A DNA stretch of 64,000 bases. Origin: Micrococcus sp. GTDB lineage: Bacteria > Actinomycetota > Actinomycetes > Actinomycetales > Micrococcaceae. Of this stretch, positions 53,276 to 61,692 are shown piece after piece. The notes beneath the pieces are model-generated. The model was not told the origin of the DNA. It made no database searches and worked only from the letters and a program-made list of their open reading frames with translations. The first letter of the stretch is position 1, and each line of letters begins with the position of its first letter. The stretch is taken from the NCBI GenBank assembly GCA_029961105.1, contig JASBVO010000001.1, forward strand, positions 62,001 through 126,000. Reading direction: 5' to 3'. Made by a program: the position numbers and the translations under genes.

Positions 53276-55183
53276 ATGGCAGGTCTGATCAAGCGCGAGG
53301 ACATCGATCGTGTCCGCGAGCGCACGGACCTCAAGGAGATCGTGGACGCATTCGTCACGCTCCGCGGCGCCGGGGTGGGTTCCTACAAGGGCCTCTGCCC
53401 GTTCCATGATGAGCGCAGCCCCTCCTTCCACGTCCGCCCCTCCGTGGGGACCTACCACTGCTTCGGCTGCGGGGAGTCCGGGGACGTCATCAGCTTCCTG
53501 ATGAAGATGGAGCACACCACCTTCGCCGAGACGGTGGAGCGGCTGGCGGCCAAGGCCGGGATCGAGCTGCACTACGAGGACGGGGGGACGGGCCCGGACC
53601 GGGAACAGGTGGGCCGGCGCCAGCGGCTGCTGGAGGCGAACAAGGTCGCCGACGAGTACTTCCAGTCCCAGCTGCGCACCGAGGGCGCAGCCACCGGCCA
53701 GCAGTTCCTGGCCGGGCGTGGGTTCACCGCCGAGGACGCGGTCCAGTTCAACGTCGGCTACGCCCCCCAGGGCTGGGACAACCTGCTGAACCACCTGCGC
53801 CGCAAGGGCTTCCGGGACGACGAGCTCAAGCTCACCGGGCTGTTCTCCGAGGGCCAGCGCGGGATCTACGACCGCTTCCGCGGCCGGCTCGTGTGGCCCA
53901 TCCGGGACATGACCGGGGCCACGATCGGCTTCGGTGCGCGCAAGCTCTTCGAGGACGACCCCGGCCCGAAGTACCTCAACACCCCGGAGACCCAGCTCTA
54001 CAAGAAGTCCCAGGTGCTCTACGGCATCGATGCCGCCAAGAGGAACATCGCCAGGAAGCGTCAGCTGGTGGTGGTGGAGGGGTACACGGACGTGATGGCC
54101 GCGCACTTGTCCGGCGTGGACACCGCCGTGGCCACCTGCGGCACCGCGTTCGGTTCCGAGCACGTGAAGATCGCCCGCCGGCTGATCTCCGACGACGGCA
54201 CCGGCGGGGAGATCATCTTCACCTTCGACGGCGACGCCGCCGGTCAGAAGGCCGCCCTGCGCGCCTTCGAGGAGGACAGCAAGTTCCTGGCCAAGACCTA
54301 TGTCGCCGTGGAGCCCTCAGGGCTCGACCCCTGCGACCTGCGCCAGGAGAAGGGACCCGACGCCGTGGTCGCGCTCATCGACTCGCGCCGGCCGCTGTTC
54401 GAGTTCGCCATCAAGGCGGGGATGAAGAACTTCGACCTGGACACCGTCGAGGGCCGGTCCGGCGCCCTGCGCCATGCCGCGCCCATCGTGGCGGGGATCC
54501 GGGACTCCGTCGTGGGCCCCGGCTACGAGCGGGAACTGGCCGGGTGGCTCGGCATCGACCAGTCGACCGTCCACCAGGCGGTGCAGCGGGCCCAGCGCGC
54601 CGGGTCGGCGGCGTCGGCGGATTCCCGGCGGGGCGAGCGGCGGGCGCCGGAGGGGGACCAGCGCAGGCCCGACGACGTTCTGCCCGGTCACACGAGGCAC
54701 CCCGGCTTCCAGCGGCCGGACGCCCGCGACCCCGCCGCGCGAATGGAGAAGGAGGCCCTCGAGGTGGTGCTGCAGCAGCCGACGCTGCTCTCGGCGGAGC
54801 AGTGGCAGGCGTTCTACTCCGCGGACTTCAAGGTGCCCGCCTACGCGGTGGTGCATGCGGGGATCCTGGCGGCCGGTCGAGCCGGGGCCACGCCGGCACA
54901 GTGGGTGGAGCAGGTCCGCCAGGAGGTACCGGTGGAGCTGGCGCCGCTGGTGGGGGAGCTGGCGGTCACGCCGCTGCCGGCCCGCACGGACGAGGACCTG
55001 ATCCGCTACTGCCGGGACATCATGAACCGGCTGTTCGAGCTGCAGATCACCCACCAGAAGGCCGACCTGATGGGCCGGCTCCAGCGGATGGGCCCGGCCG
55101 GGGATCCGGCCGAGTTCGAGACCCTGAACCGGCAGCTGCTCGAGCTGGAGATGAAGCGCCGCTCGCTGCGCGCGCTGGACTGA
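53276..55183 (+). CDS. dnaG: DNA primase
   Basis: The 635-aa primase lays RNA primers at the replication fork. The zinc-binding CHC2 domain has Cys41, His44, Cys62 and Cys65 (CPFHDERSPSFHV, YHCFGCGESGD). The catalytic TOPRIM core shows LVVVEGYTDVMAAH and FTFDGDAAGQKAALRAF. The C-terminal helicase-binding domain covers about 490-635 and is preceded by an Arg/Gly-rich linker. Start is set by the TAGACT box 6 nt upstream. It is separated from its usual upstream neighbour dgt by about 14.8 kb. Confidence 0.97.
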   Translation: MAGLIKREDIDRVRERTDLKEIVDAFVTLRGAGVGSYKGLCPFHDERSPSFHVRPSVGTYHCFGCGESGDVISFLMKMEHTTFAETVERLAAKAGIELHYEDGGTGPDREQVGRRQRLLEANKVADEYFQSQLRTEGAATGQQFLAGRGFTAEDAVQFNVGYAPQGWDNLLNHLRRKGFRDDELKLTGLFSEGQRGIYDRFRGRLVWPIRDMTGATIGFGARKLFEDDPGPKYLNTPETQLYKKSQVLYGIDAAKRNIARKRQLVVVEGYTDVMAAHLSGVDTAVATCGTAFGSEHVKIARRLISDDGTGGEIIFTFDGDAAGQKAALRAFEEDSKFLAKTYVAVEPSGLDPCDLRQEKGPDAVVALIDSRRPLFEFAIKAGMKNFDLDTVEGRSGALRHAAPIVAGIRDSVVGPGYERELAGWLGIDQSTVHQAVQRAQRAGSAASADSRRGERRAPEGDQRRPDDVLPGHTRHPGFQRPDARDPAARMEKEALEVVLQQPTLLSAEQWQAFYSADFKVPAYAVVHAGILAAGRAGATPAQWVEQVRQEVPVELAPLVGELAVTPLPARTDEDLIRYCRDIMNRLFELQITHQKADLMGRLQRMGPAGDPAEFETLNRQLLELEMKRRSLRALD

Positions 55184-55192
55184 GGCCGCCGC

Positions 55193-55429
55193 TCAGCGCG
55201 CCGGGGCCGCCGCGGAGGGCTCGAGCGGGGGCCTCTCGCCGGCGCTGGCGATCTCCTGCACGTCGAGCCGTCCGACACGCAGCTCCTTGAACTCGGCCCT
55301 GCCGATGACCACGCGGCCGATGGCCATCCGGCCGATGGCGAGCGCCCCGATGGCCACGGCGCCGACGGCCAGGCTTCCCACGGCGAACCCCCCGATGGCC
55401 GCTGCCCCGAGCGCGATCCTGTCTGGCAT
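55193..55429 (-). CDS. Small AIG-repeat protein, possible beta-solenoid
   Basis: The 78-aa protein is set by ATG at 55429 with AGGAG 7 nt upstream on the minus strand. Residues 5-45 are five to six copies of a 5-residue pattern Ala/Gly-Val/Ile-Gly (AIGGFAVGSLAVGAVAIGAL), followed by AIGRMAIGRVVIGRAEFKEL and a Pro/Ala-rich tail. Such periodic small/hydrophobic steps suggest a small beta-solenoid or a membrane-associated hairpin. I know no function. It converges on dnaG with 9 nt between stops and may share its terminator region. Confidence 0.65.
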   Translation of the reverse strand: MPDRIALGAAAIGGFAVGSLAVGAVAIGALAIGRMAIGRVVIGRAEFKELRVGRLDVQEIASAGERPPLEPSAAAPAR

Positions 55430-55612
55430 GACTCGACTCCTGAGACGTCCTGGCCCTGACCCGAAGGCCCCAGCATAAGGACCCGGCCCCGAGGTGACAA
55501 TGCTGGCCGTTCCGGACGGGTCCGATGGGTAACAATGGGAGGGCCCCGTGCTCAACCAGCCCAGGGCGGTCCGCCACCGGCCGCCCTGTCCCGCCAACAC
55601 CTTGGAGGACCG

Positions 55613-56068
55613 ATGGCCCCGGCCGCCGACAAGCCAGTCTTCGTACTCAACGGACCGAACCTGAACCTGCTCGGCCAGCGCGAACCGGAGAAGTACGGCA
55701 GCACGTCCCTGGAGGAGGTGCGGGCGCTGTGCGAGCAGACGGCGGGGGAACAGGGGCTGGCCGTCGACTTCCGGCAGTCCAACCACGAGGGCACCCTGGT
55801 GGACTGGATCCAGGAGGCGCGCACGGCCGGCAGCGGCATCATCCTCAACCCGGCGGGCTACACCACGACGTCCATCGCGATCCTGGACGCGCTGCTGGCC
55901 GCCGAGCTGCCGGTGGTCGAGGTCCACATCACCAACATCCACCAGCGGGAGGAGTTCCGGCACCACTCCTACGTCTCCAAGGCCGCCCGGGCGGTCATCG
56001 CCGGTGCGGGAGTGCACGGGTACCAACTGGCCCTGCAGTACATGGCCCGGCTGGTCTCCGGGAGGTAG
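55613..56068 (+). CDS. aroQ: Type II 3-dehydroquinate dehydratase
   Basis: The 151-aa dodecameric dehydratase interconverts 3-dehydroquinate and 3-dehydroshikimate. Motifs: FVLNGPNLNLLGQREPEKYG, the catalytic Tyr in this loop, FRQSNHEGTLVDWIQ, INPAGYTTTS (here LNPAGYTTTS) and EVHITNIHQREEFRHHS with the active His. GGAGG lies 4 nt before ATG at 55613. The neighbouring transporter, IclR regulator, dehydrogenase and dehydroshikimate dehydratase suggest a catabolic role (QsuC of corynebacteria) rather than, or besides, aromatic amino-acid synthesis. Confidence 0.95.
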   Translation: MAPAADKPVFVLNGPNLNLLGQREPEKYGSTSLEEVRALCEQTAGEQGLAVDFRQSNHEGTLVDWIQEARTAGSGIILNPAGYTTTSIAILDALLAAELPVVEVHITNIHQREEFRHHSYVSKAARAVIAGAGVHGYQLALQYMARLVSGR

Positions 56069-56113
56069 AACCCGGCGCGCATCGGCGCCAGCCCTCCATC
56101 GCCCCGGACACGG

Positions 56114-56146
56114 CGACGGCGCCCGCGAGACTCGCGGGCGCCGTCG
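56114..56146. terminator. Bidirectional terminator between aroQ and the MHS transporter
   Basis: Arms CGACGGCGCCCGCGAG (56114-56129) and CTCGCGGGCGCCGTCG (56131-56146) are perfectly complementary around one base, so about 15 bp with a 3-nt loop form in practice. It lies between convergent genes. Confidence 0.85.
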
Positions 56147-56183
56147 TGGTTCTTGCGGGCCGGTGCTCAGCCGGCCGGTGAGC

Positions 56184-57593
56184 TCACCGGGAGGAGCCGG
56201 CGGAGCTGGCGGACCGGTCCAGCCGGGCGAGCTCGGCCGCCTCGGTCCGGGTGGTGTGCAGCTCATCGATCCCGGCCAGGGTCAGGTCCTTGGTCTCCTT
56301 GGCCGTCAGGGCAGCCCCACCCGAGATGAGGCAGGCGATGCTCACGACGATGGCCACCGCCAGCCAGTTGGTGCCCTCGGCGCCGGCCACGGCCGAGGCG
56401 ACGATCGGGGTCAGGCCGCCGGAGATGGCGAAGCCGATCTGCGTGCCCATGGCCAGGCCGGTGACCCGGACGCGGGTGGGGAACATCTCGGCGTAGAACG
56501 AGGGCCAGATGCCGTTCGCCAGGGAGTAGAAGCAGCCCGAGAGGATCGCGCCGAAGAGGAAGATCAGCACCCAGTTCCCGGCGGCGATCGCCGATAGGTA
56601 CGGGTACATCATCACGGCCGGACCGATGACGCCGGCGAGGAAGACCGGCTTGCGCCCGACCCGGTCCGCCAGGATGGCCGCCAGCGGGATGACCACCAGG
56701 GCCACGGCGTTGGCCAGCACGGCCACCCACAGCATGGTGGAGCGCTCCAGGCCCACCACCGAGGTGGCGAAGGACAGCGACCACACCAGGAAGACGACGT
56801 TGACGGTGTTGATCATCGCGGCGCAGGCGATCCTGATGACGGCCGCCTTGTGGTACTTGACCATCAGGGCCAGCGGGGTGGCGGGCTTCTCCCCGGGCAG
56901 TTCGGCCCTGGCCTGCTCGAAGGCGGGCGGCTCCTCCAGCCGGCGCCGGATGATCCAGGCGACGACGACCACGACGGCCGAGAGCCAGAACGGGATGCGC
57001 CAGCCCCAGGTGAACAGCTGCTCCTCGGTGAGGAACAGGGTGAAGGGGATGAACACGGCGGTGGCCAGCAGGGTGCCGAACTGGGTGCCCTGCAGGGTCC
57101 AGCTGGTGGTGAAGGCGCGGCGCTCTTCCTCCGCGTGCTCCAGGGACACCGAGATGGCGCTGGACTGTTCCCCGGAGGCGGACAGCCCCTGGATGACGCG
57201 GCAGAGCACCAGCAGGGCCGGCGCGAGCAGGCCCGCCTGGTCGTAGGTGGGCAGGCAGCCGACGAGGAACGTGGCGCCGCCCATCATGAACAGCGTCAGC
57301 ATCAGCACGAATTTCCGGCCCATCCGGTCGCCCAGCGGCCCCATGATCAGCGCGCCGAGGGGCCGGACGACGTAGGCGACGCCCACCGTGCCCATCGACA
57401 ACAGGATCGCCACCCCGGGGGAGGCGTCCTCCGGGAAGAACAGGTGGTTGAGCACGAGCGCTGCCGCGGTGCCGTAGACGGCGAAGTCGTAGTACTCGAG
57501 GGCGGACCCGATCCAGCTGGCCAGTGCCGCCTTCCTCGGGGTCTTGCCGTGCGTGACGCCGGGAGCACCGGCGCCGGGAGACAGGTGGGTCAT
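56184..57593 (-). CDS. MHS-family MFS transporter, probable quinate/shikimate permease
   Basis: The 469-aa, 12-helix protein belongs to the metabolite:H+ symporter family: ASWIGSALEYYDFAVYGTAAALVLNHLFFP, PLGALIMGPLGDRMGRKFVL and RVIQGLSASGEQSSAISVSLEHA. ShiA (shikimate) and several dicarboxylate carriers are members. Its divergent IclR gene and nearby catabolic genes point to quinate or shikimate uptake (QsuA-like role). ATG at 57593 has AAGGA 8 nt upstream. The promoter faces that of the IclR gene across 148 bp that hold a palindrome. Confidence 0.85.
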   Translation of the reverse strand: MTHLSPGAGAPGVTHGKTPRKAALASWIGSALEYYDFAVYGTAAALVLNHLFFPEDASPGVAILLSMGTVGVAYVVRPLGALIMGPLGDRMGRKFVLMLTLFMMGGATFLVGCLPTYDQAGLLAPALLVLCRVIQGLSASGEQSSAISVSLEHAEEERRAFTTSWTLQGTQFGTLLATAVFIPFTLFLTEEQLFTWGWRIPFWLSAVVVVVAWIIRRRLEEPPAFEQARAELPGEKPATPLALMVKYHKAAVIRIACAAMINTVNVVFLVWSLSFATSVVGLERSTMLWVAVLANAVALVVIPLAAILADRVGRKPVFLAGVIGPAVMMYPYLSAIAAGNWVLIFLFGAILSGCFYSLANGIWPSFYAEMFPTRVRVTGLAMGTQIGFAISGGLTPIVASAVAGAEGTNWLAVAIVVSIACLISGGAALTAKETKDLTLAGIDELHTTRTEAAELARLDRSASSAGSSR

Positions 57594-57675
57594 GACGGGG
57601 TCCTTGGGTTGTGCATCGGAGGGGATGGAACCGGGATGCGGATTCGCCCCGCTTTCCCGCAGTTCTCGAATATTG

Positions 57676-57694
57676 GGAGTAACTCCTGTATGTT
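57676..57694. promoter_or_regulatory. Operator candidate and -10 in the MHS/IclR divergent region
   Basis: GGAGTAACTCC (57676-57686) is a palindrome with 4-bp arms, 2 bp before a plus-strand -10-like TATGTT (57689-57694). The AT-rich core fits an IclR-family site controlling both genes. Confidence 0.4.
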
Positions 57695-57741
57695 AGGAAT
57701 GAGCATGGCCCACATCACAGCGGAGTGTCAAGGAGGCACGC

Positions 57742-58500
57742 ATGGGAACGGTCCAGACCGGCACGGTCGGCAAGGCCCTGGACTTGCTCACCGTGGTGGG
57801 GGAGTTCCCCGAGGGGGCCACGGCCGCCCAGGTCGCCCAGCGGGTGGACTACCCGTTCAGCACCGTGCACCGGTTGCTGACCACGCTGACGGAGACGGAC
57901 TTCGTGTCCTATGACCCCCGGGACAAGCGCTACTCCCTCGGACTGCCCGTCTTCCAGCTGGGGCAGCAGGTGGCCCACCGCCGCGGATTCACGGCCACGG
58001 CCGCCTCGGTGCTCGAGCAGCTGACCGCGAAGACGGGGGAGAGCTCGATCCTCTCCGTGCTGGACCGGGGGCGGGCGCTGACCGTCCACACGGTCGACGG
58101 GCCGCAGTTCCGCACGACCACCGACCCCGGCGACCACAGCCCCCTGCACACCAGCGCGGTCGGCAAGGCGCTGCTGGCCTTCACGGACGAGGCGACGCGG
58201 GAGCACCTGCTGCAGACGATCGACCTGACGCCGCGGACCGAGCACTCGATCACCGACCGCGCCGTCCTCGCGCGGCAGATCACCGAGTCCAGGGCCCGGG
58301 GCTGGGCCGGGCAGTCCGAGGAGAACGACGTCGGCATGGCCGCCATCGCGGTTCCGGTCCAGGACCCCGCGGGAGGACTGATCGCCGTCGTGGCGCTGGC
58401 CTCGCCCCTGTTCCGCTGCGACCTCGAGGGGCTGAAGGGCCACCTGCCCGCGCTGCTCGCGGCCGCCCACCAGCTCTCGATCCAGTTGCCCCCGCGCTGA
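57742..58500 (+). CDS. IclR-family transcriptional regulator
   Basis: The 252-aa regulator has an N-terminal winged helix-turn-helix (residues about 5-65, FPEGATAAQVAQRVDYPFSTVHRLLTTL) and a GAF-like effector domain (about 80-250) with the family pattern SPLHTSAVGKALLAF and DVGMAAIAVPV. AGGAGG stands 5 nt before ATG. Position between the MHS transporter and qsuD-like gene makes it the likely controller of the quinate/shikimate genes, with quinate, shikimate or a breakdown product as effector (inferred). It probably also controls itself. Confidence 0.9.
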   Translation: MGTVQTGTVGKALDLLTVVGEFPEGATAAQVAQRVDYPFSTVHRLLTTLTETDFVSYDPRDKRYSLGLPVFQLGQQVAHRRGFTATAASVLEQLTAKTGESSILSVLDRGRALTVHTVDGPQFRTTTDPGDHSPLHTSAVGKALLAFTDEATREHLLQTIDLTPRTEHSITDRAVLARQITESRARGWAGQSEENDVGMAAIAVPVQDPAGGLIAVVALASPLFRCDLEGLKGHLPALLAAAHQLSIQLPPR

Positions 58501-58541
58501 CGGCGCACCCACCCACCGCTCACCACCGTGAAGGAAACAGC

Positions 58542-59441
58542 ATGAGCACAGTCGCAGAGTCCTACCTCGTCGGACTGATCGGTGACGGGATCACCGCGTC
58601 ACTGACCCCGCCGATGCACGAGAAGGAGGGGCGGGAGCAGGGGCTGCACTACCTCTACCGGCCCGTGGACGTCACCGCCCTCGGGTACACCGGGGACCAG
58701 GCACAGCGGGAGGCCCCCAGGCTGCTGGAGTACGGCCGGAAGCTGGGCTTCAACGCGTTCAACATCACGCACCCGTTCAAGCAGACGATCATGGCCCACC
58801 TGGACGAGGTGGACGAGGACGCGGCGAACCTCGGGGCCGTGAACACGGTGGTGTTCTCCGAGGGGCGCTCGGTGGGCCACAACACGGACTTCTCCGGGTA
58901 CATCACCGGCCTGCGGGCCACGCTGCCCGGCGCGGACCTGGCCTCGGTGGTGCAGCTGGGCGTCGGCGGGGCCGGCTCGGCGGTGGCCTACGCCCTGCTG
59001 CGCGCCGGCGCCAGGGAGCTGGTGCTCATAGACCTCGATGCCGACCGGGCCACCGCGCGCGCCGCCGACCTGCAGGAGCAGTTCCCGGGCCAGCGGGTCG
59101 GTGCCCGGCACCACGACGGGCTGCAGGAGGCGCTGGCCGGTGCCACCGGGTTCGCGCACTGCACGCCCGTGGGCATGCACCAGCACCCCGGGATGCCGGT
59201 GGAGGCCGAGTGGCTGCGGCCGGGGATGTGGGTCTCGGACGTGGTCTACCTGCCGGTGGACACCGAACTGGTGCTTGCCGCGCGGGCCCGTGGCTGCGCC
59301 GTGGTGGACGGCGGGACCATGGCCGTGAGCCAGGCCGTGGATGCCTTCCGGTTGGTGACCGGGCGCCCGGCTGACGCCGGGCGCATGCGCGGTCACTTCC
59401 TGGAGTTGGTGGCCGCCCAGTCGGCGGGGAAGGGTGCGTAG
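58542..59441 (+). CDS. Quinate/shikimate dehydrogenase
   Basis: The 299-aa protein of the AroE family has GDGITASLTPPMHEKEGRE, the NITHPFKQ catalytic-Lys loop, LGAVNTVVF, GHNTDFSGY with the active Asp and the nucleotide loop LGVGGAGSAVAYALL. The residues after that loop (VLIDLDADRA) place an Asp at the end of beta-2, which favours NAD+ over NADP+, as in QsuD of Corynebacterium. It should oxidise quinate or shikimate to the 3-dehydro forms. AAGGAAA precedes the ATG. It lies between the IclR gene and the dehydratase with short gaps, so one operon is likely. Confidence 0.88.
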   Translation: MSTVAESYLVGLIGDGITASLTPPMHEKEGREQGLHYLYRPVDVTALGYTGDQAQREAPRLLEYGRKLGFNAFNITHPFKQTIMAHLDEVDEDAANLGAVNTVVFSEGRSVGHNTDFSGYITGLRATLPGADLASVVQLGVGGAGSAVAYALLRAGARELVLIDLDADRATARAADLQEQFPGQRVGARHHDGLQEALAGATGFAHCTPVGMHQHPGMPVEAEWLRPGMWVSDVVYLPVDTELVLAARARGCAVVDGGTMAVSQAVDAFRLVTGRPADAGRMRGHFLELVAAQSAGKGA

Positions 59442-59451
59442 GGTGGGCGCC

Positions 59452-61308
59452 GTGAGAACCTCCATCGCGACCGTCTGCCTGTCCGGAACGCTCGAGGAGA
59501 AGATGCGAGGCGCCGCCCAGGCGGGCTTCGACGGCATCGAGGTCTTCGAGCCGGACCTGGTGGCCTCCCCGCTGTCCCCGGAGCAGGTCGCCGACCTGGC
59601 CGGCGAGCTGGGGCTGACCCTGGACCTGTACCAGCCGTTCCGGGACCTCGAAGGCGTCGAGAACGACGTCTTCGCCGCCAACCTGCGCCGGCTGGAGGCC
59701 AAGTTCCGGCTCATGCGGCGCATGGGCATGGACCTGATCCTGCTGTGCTCCAACGTCGGCACCGCCACCCGCTGGGAGGACGAGGTCGCCATCGACCAGC
59801 TCCGGCAGGCCGCCGACCTGGCGGCCGGCTACGGCATCCGGATCGCCTACGAGGCCCTGGCCTGGGGCCGGTACGTGAGCACCTACGAACATGCCTGGAG
59901 CCTGGTCGAGCAGGCCGACCGGCTCAACCTGGGCGTGTGCCTGGACTCCTTCCACATCCTCTCCCGCCGGGGAAACGTCACGGGCTTCCGGTCCATCCCG
60001 GGGGAGAAGATCTTCTTCGTGCAGCTGGCGGACGCACCGAACCTGTTGTTGGACCTGCTGTCCTGGTCCCGGCACTACCGCACCTTCCCCGGCGAGGGCG
60101 CCTTCGACCTGGTCGGCTTCTACCGCGAGCTGGTCGCCACCGGGTATACCGGCCCGCTCTCGCTCGAGGTCTTCAGTGACGTCTACCGCCAGACGGACAC
60201 GCCTCGCACGGCGCTGGCCGCCATGCGGTCGCTGCAGTGGCTGCAGGACGCCACGGCGCACCCCGAGGAGACGGCGGACCTGCAGCCGCGGGGCTGGGAC
60301 TACGCCGAGGTGCTGGCCGCCGAGCCGGAGGACGTGGCCGGGATCCTGACCGCCCTGGGGTTCCAGGACCGCGGACCGCACCGGACCAAGGACGTGCGGC
60401 TCTACGCCGCCGGCGACGCCCGGGTGGTGCTCAACGGCCGGCCCCGCCCGCGCGGGGAGGACGGGTCGGAGCTGGTGGGCCTGGGCCTGCAGGTCCCGGA
60501 CCCGCGGGCCACGATGGACCGCGCCCGGCTGCTGCAGTACCCCGTGGCCTGGCGCTCGAACCGTGCCGACGAGATGGTCCTGCGCGGCGTGACCGCCCCG
60601 GACGGCTCCGAGCTGTTCGTGGCCCCGGTGCCCGACGGCGGCCGGGAGCCGGGCTGGACGGCCGAGTTCGGCTCCGACGGCCGGACAGGACGGGACCGCG
60701 CGACCGGCGCGCCGACGTCGTCCGCCGGCGAGTCGCTGATCCTGGGGGTCGACCACGTCAACCTCGCCCAGCCCTGGCAGTGGTTCGACGAGGGCGTGCT
60801 GTTCTACCGGGCGCTGTTCGGCCTGCACGCCCGGGCGAACAACGAGGTGGCCTCGCCCCAGGGCCTGGTGCGGTCCCAGGTCGTGCAGACCGACGACGCC
60901 TCGGTCCGCCTGGCGCTGAACATGTTGCCGCAGGTGCTCGAGGGCACGGACGAGGGACGGCGACGGCGGCGCGCCGACTACCCCGAGCATGTCGCCTTCC
61001 TGTCCTCGGACGTCGCCGAGGTCGCCCGCCGGGCCCGGCGGGCCGGACTGCGGTTCCTGCCGATCCCGGCGAACTACTACGAGGACCTGCACGCCCGCTT
61101 CGACCTGGACGATGAGCTGCTGCAGGTGCTGCGGGACAACGACCTGATGTACGACCGGGACGCACAGGGGGAGTTCCTGCACTTCTACACCCGCACCGTC
61201 GGCAGCGTCTTCTTCGAGGTGGTCGAACGCCGTGGTGGCTACGACGGCTACGGGGCCATGAGCGCTCCGGTGCGCCTGGCGGCACAGTACGACGTGGACC
61301 GCCAGTAG
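59452..61308 (+). CDS. qsuB: 3-Dehydroshikimate dehydratase with HPPD-like C-terminal domain
   Basis: GTG at 59452 gives the typical start MRTSIATVCLSGTLEEKM; an earlier in-frame GTG at 59434 overlaps the previous gene. The 618-aa protein has an AP-endonuclease-2-like TIM barrel (1-270; EVFEPDL, IAYEALAWGRYVSTYEHA, LDSFHILSR, LSLEVFSD metal ligands) that converts 3-dehydroshikimate to protocatechuate. The second half (about 280-618) has two VOC modules like 4-hydroxyphenylpyruvate dioxygenase (LGVDHVNLAQP, FYTRTVGSVFFEVVERRGGYDGYG). This fusion is known in QsuB of Corynebacterium. Protocatechuate ring-cleavage genes are not in the window. Confidence 0.92.
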   Translation: MRTSIATVCLSGTLEEKMRGAAQAGFDGIEVFEPDLVASPLSPEQVADLAGELGLTLDLYQPFRDLEGVENDVFAANLRRLEAKFRLMRRMGMDLILLCSNVGTATRWEDEVAIDQLRQAADLAAGYGIRIAYEALAWGRYVSTYEHAWSLVEQADRLNLGVCLDSFHILSRRGNVTGFRSIPGEKIFFVQLADAPNLLLDLLSWSRHYRTFPGEGAFDLVGFYRELVATGYTGPLSLEVFSDVYRQTDTPRTALAAMRSLQWLQDATAHPEETADLQPRGWDYAEVLAAEPEDVAGILTALGFQDRGPHRTKDVRLYAAGDARVVLNGRPRPRGEDGSELVGLGLQVPDPRATMDRARLLQYPVAWRSNRADEMVLRGVTAPDGSELFVAPVPDGGREPGWTAEFGSDGRTGRDRATGAPTSSAGESLILGVDHVNLAQPWQWFDEGVLFYRALFGLHARANNEVASPQGLVRSQVVQTDDASVRLALNMLPQVLEGTDEGRRRRRADYPEHVAFLSSDVAEVARRARRAGLRFLPIPANYYEDLHARFDLDDELLQVLRDNDLMYDRDAQGEFLHFYTRTVGSVFFEVVERRGGYDGYGAMSAPVRLAAQYDVDRQ

Positions 61309-61383
61309 CCCCCCGCGGCAGCCAGCGTCCACCGGGGCCGGTCACGCATCGCACCGCCTCCTGGCCTGGCCGGCCGACGCAGA

Positions 61384-61418
61384 GAGGCTCTCGTCCCGCA
61401 GTGCGGGACGAGAGCCTC
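61384..61418 (-). terminator. Terminator of the tRNA-Asn gene
   Basis: A perfect 16-bp stem with a 3-nt loop, with arm GAGGCTCTCGTCCCGC at 61384-61399, lies 9 nt past the tRNA 3' end and also faces the end of qsuB, so it may serve both. Confidence 0.85.
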
Positions 61419-61427
61419 CTCGTGAAG

Positions 61428-61500
61428 CTCCCCCGACTGGACTCGAACCAGTAACCCTTCGATTAACAGTCGAATGCTCTGCCAATTGAGCTACGGGGGA
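61428..61500 (-). tRNA. tRNA-Asn (GTT)
   Basis: The 73-nt minus-strand sequence folds as a cloverleaf: acceptor TCCCCCG pairs with CGGGGGA, D-loop AGCTCAATTGGCAGAGC, anticodon loop CTGTTAA with anticodon GTT, and T-arm ACTGG-TTCGAGT-CCAGT. The discriminator base is G. CCA is not encoded. In many actinobacteria this tRNA follows dnaG closely; here six genes lie between. Confidence 0.97.
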
Positions 61501-61551
61501 CCGTTGGCCTGCGGTGCATCCCGAGGGATGAACAGCCGGACAGCGGGTTCT

Positions 61552-61580
61552 ACTGTACCCAAGTTCCGCGCCAGAGTGAA
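61552..61580 (-). promoter_or_regulatory. Promoter of tRNA-Asn
   Basis: Minus-strand TTCACT (-35-like, 61575-61580) and TACAGT (-10, 61552-61557) are 17 nt apart, giving a start about 45 nt before the mature tRNA. Confidence 0.55.
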
Positions 61581-61642
61581 ATCGGCGGACGGGGCGCCGT
61601 GCGCCGGTCGCCCCGACCGGGCCCGTGACCGGGCGGTGAGGA

Positions 61643-61686
61643 CAGGCTTGCCTGCGATGACAGGGGTCGGAGCCGGGTCCTACGGT
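61643..61686 (+). promoter_or_regulatory. Ferritin promoter with possible metal-regulator site
   Basis: ATGACA (-35, 61657-61662) and TACGGT (-10, 61681-61686) are 18 nt apart, and ATG at 61693 follows 6 nt later, so the mRNA is leaderless. CAGGCTTGCCTG (61643-61654), with 5-bp inverted arms, lies just upstream of the -35, a position for an activator such as a DtxR/IdeR protein. Confidence 0.45.
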
Positions 61687-61692
61687 GGACCC

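Noticed and set aside
49805-54163. Very long open frame (1452 codons) on the minus strand across mgdC and dnaG
   Set aside because: Antisense to two strongly supported genes; such frames arise from high GC at codon position 3. The product is low-complexity with no domain.
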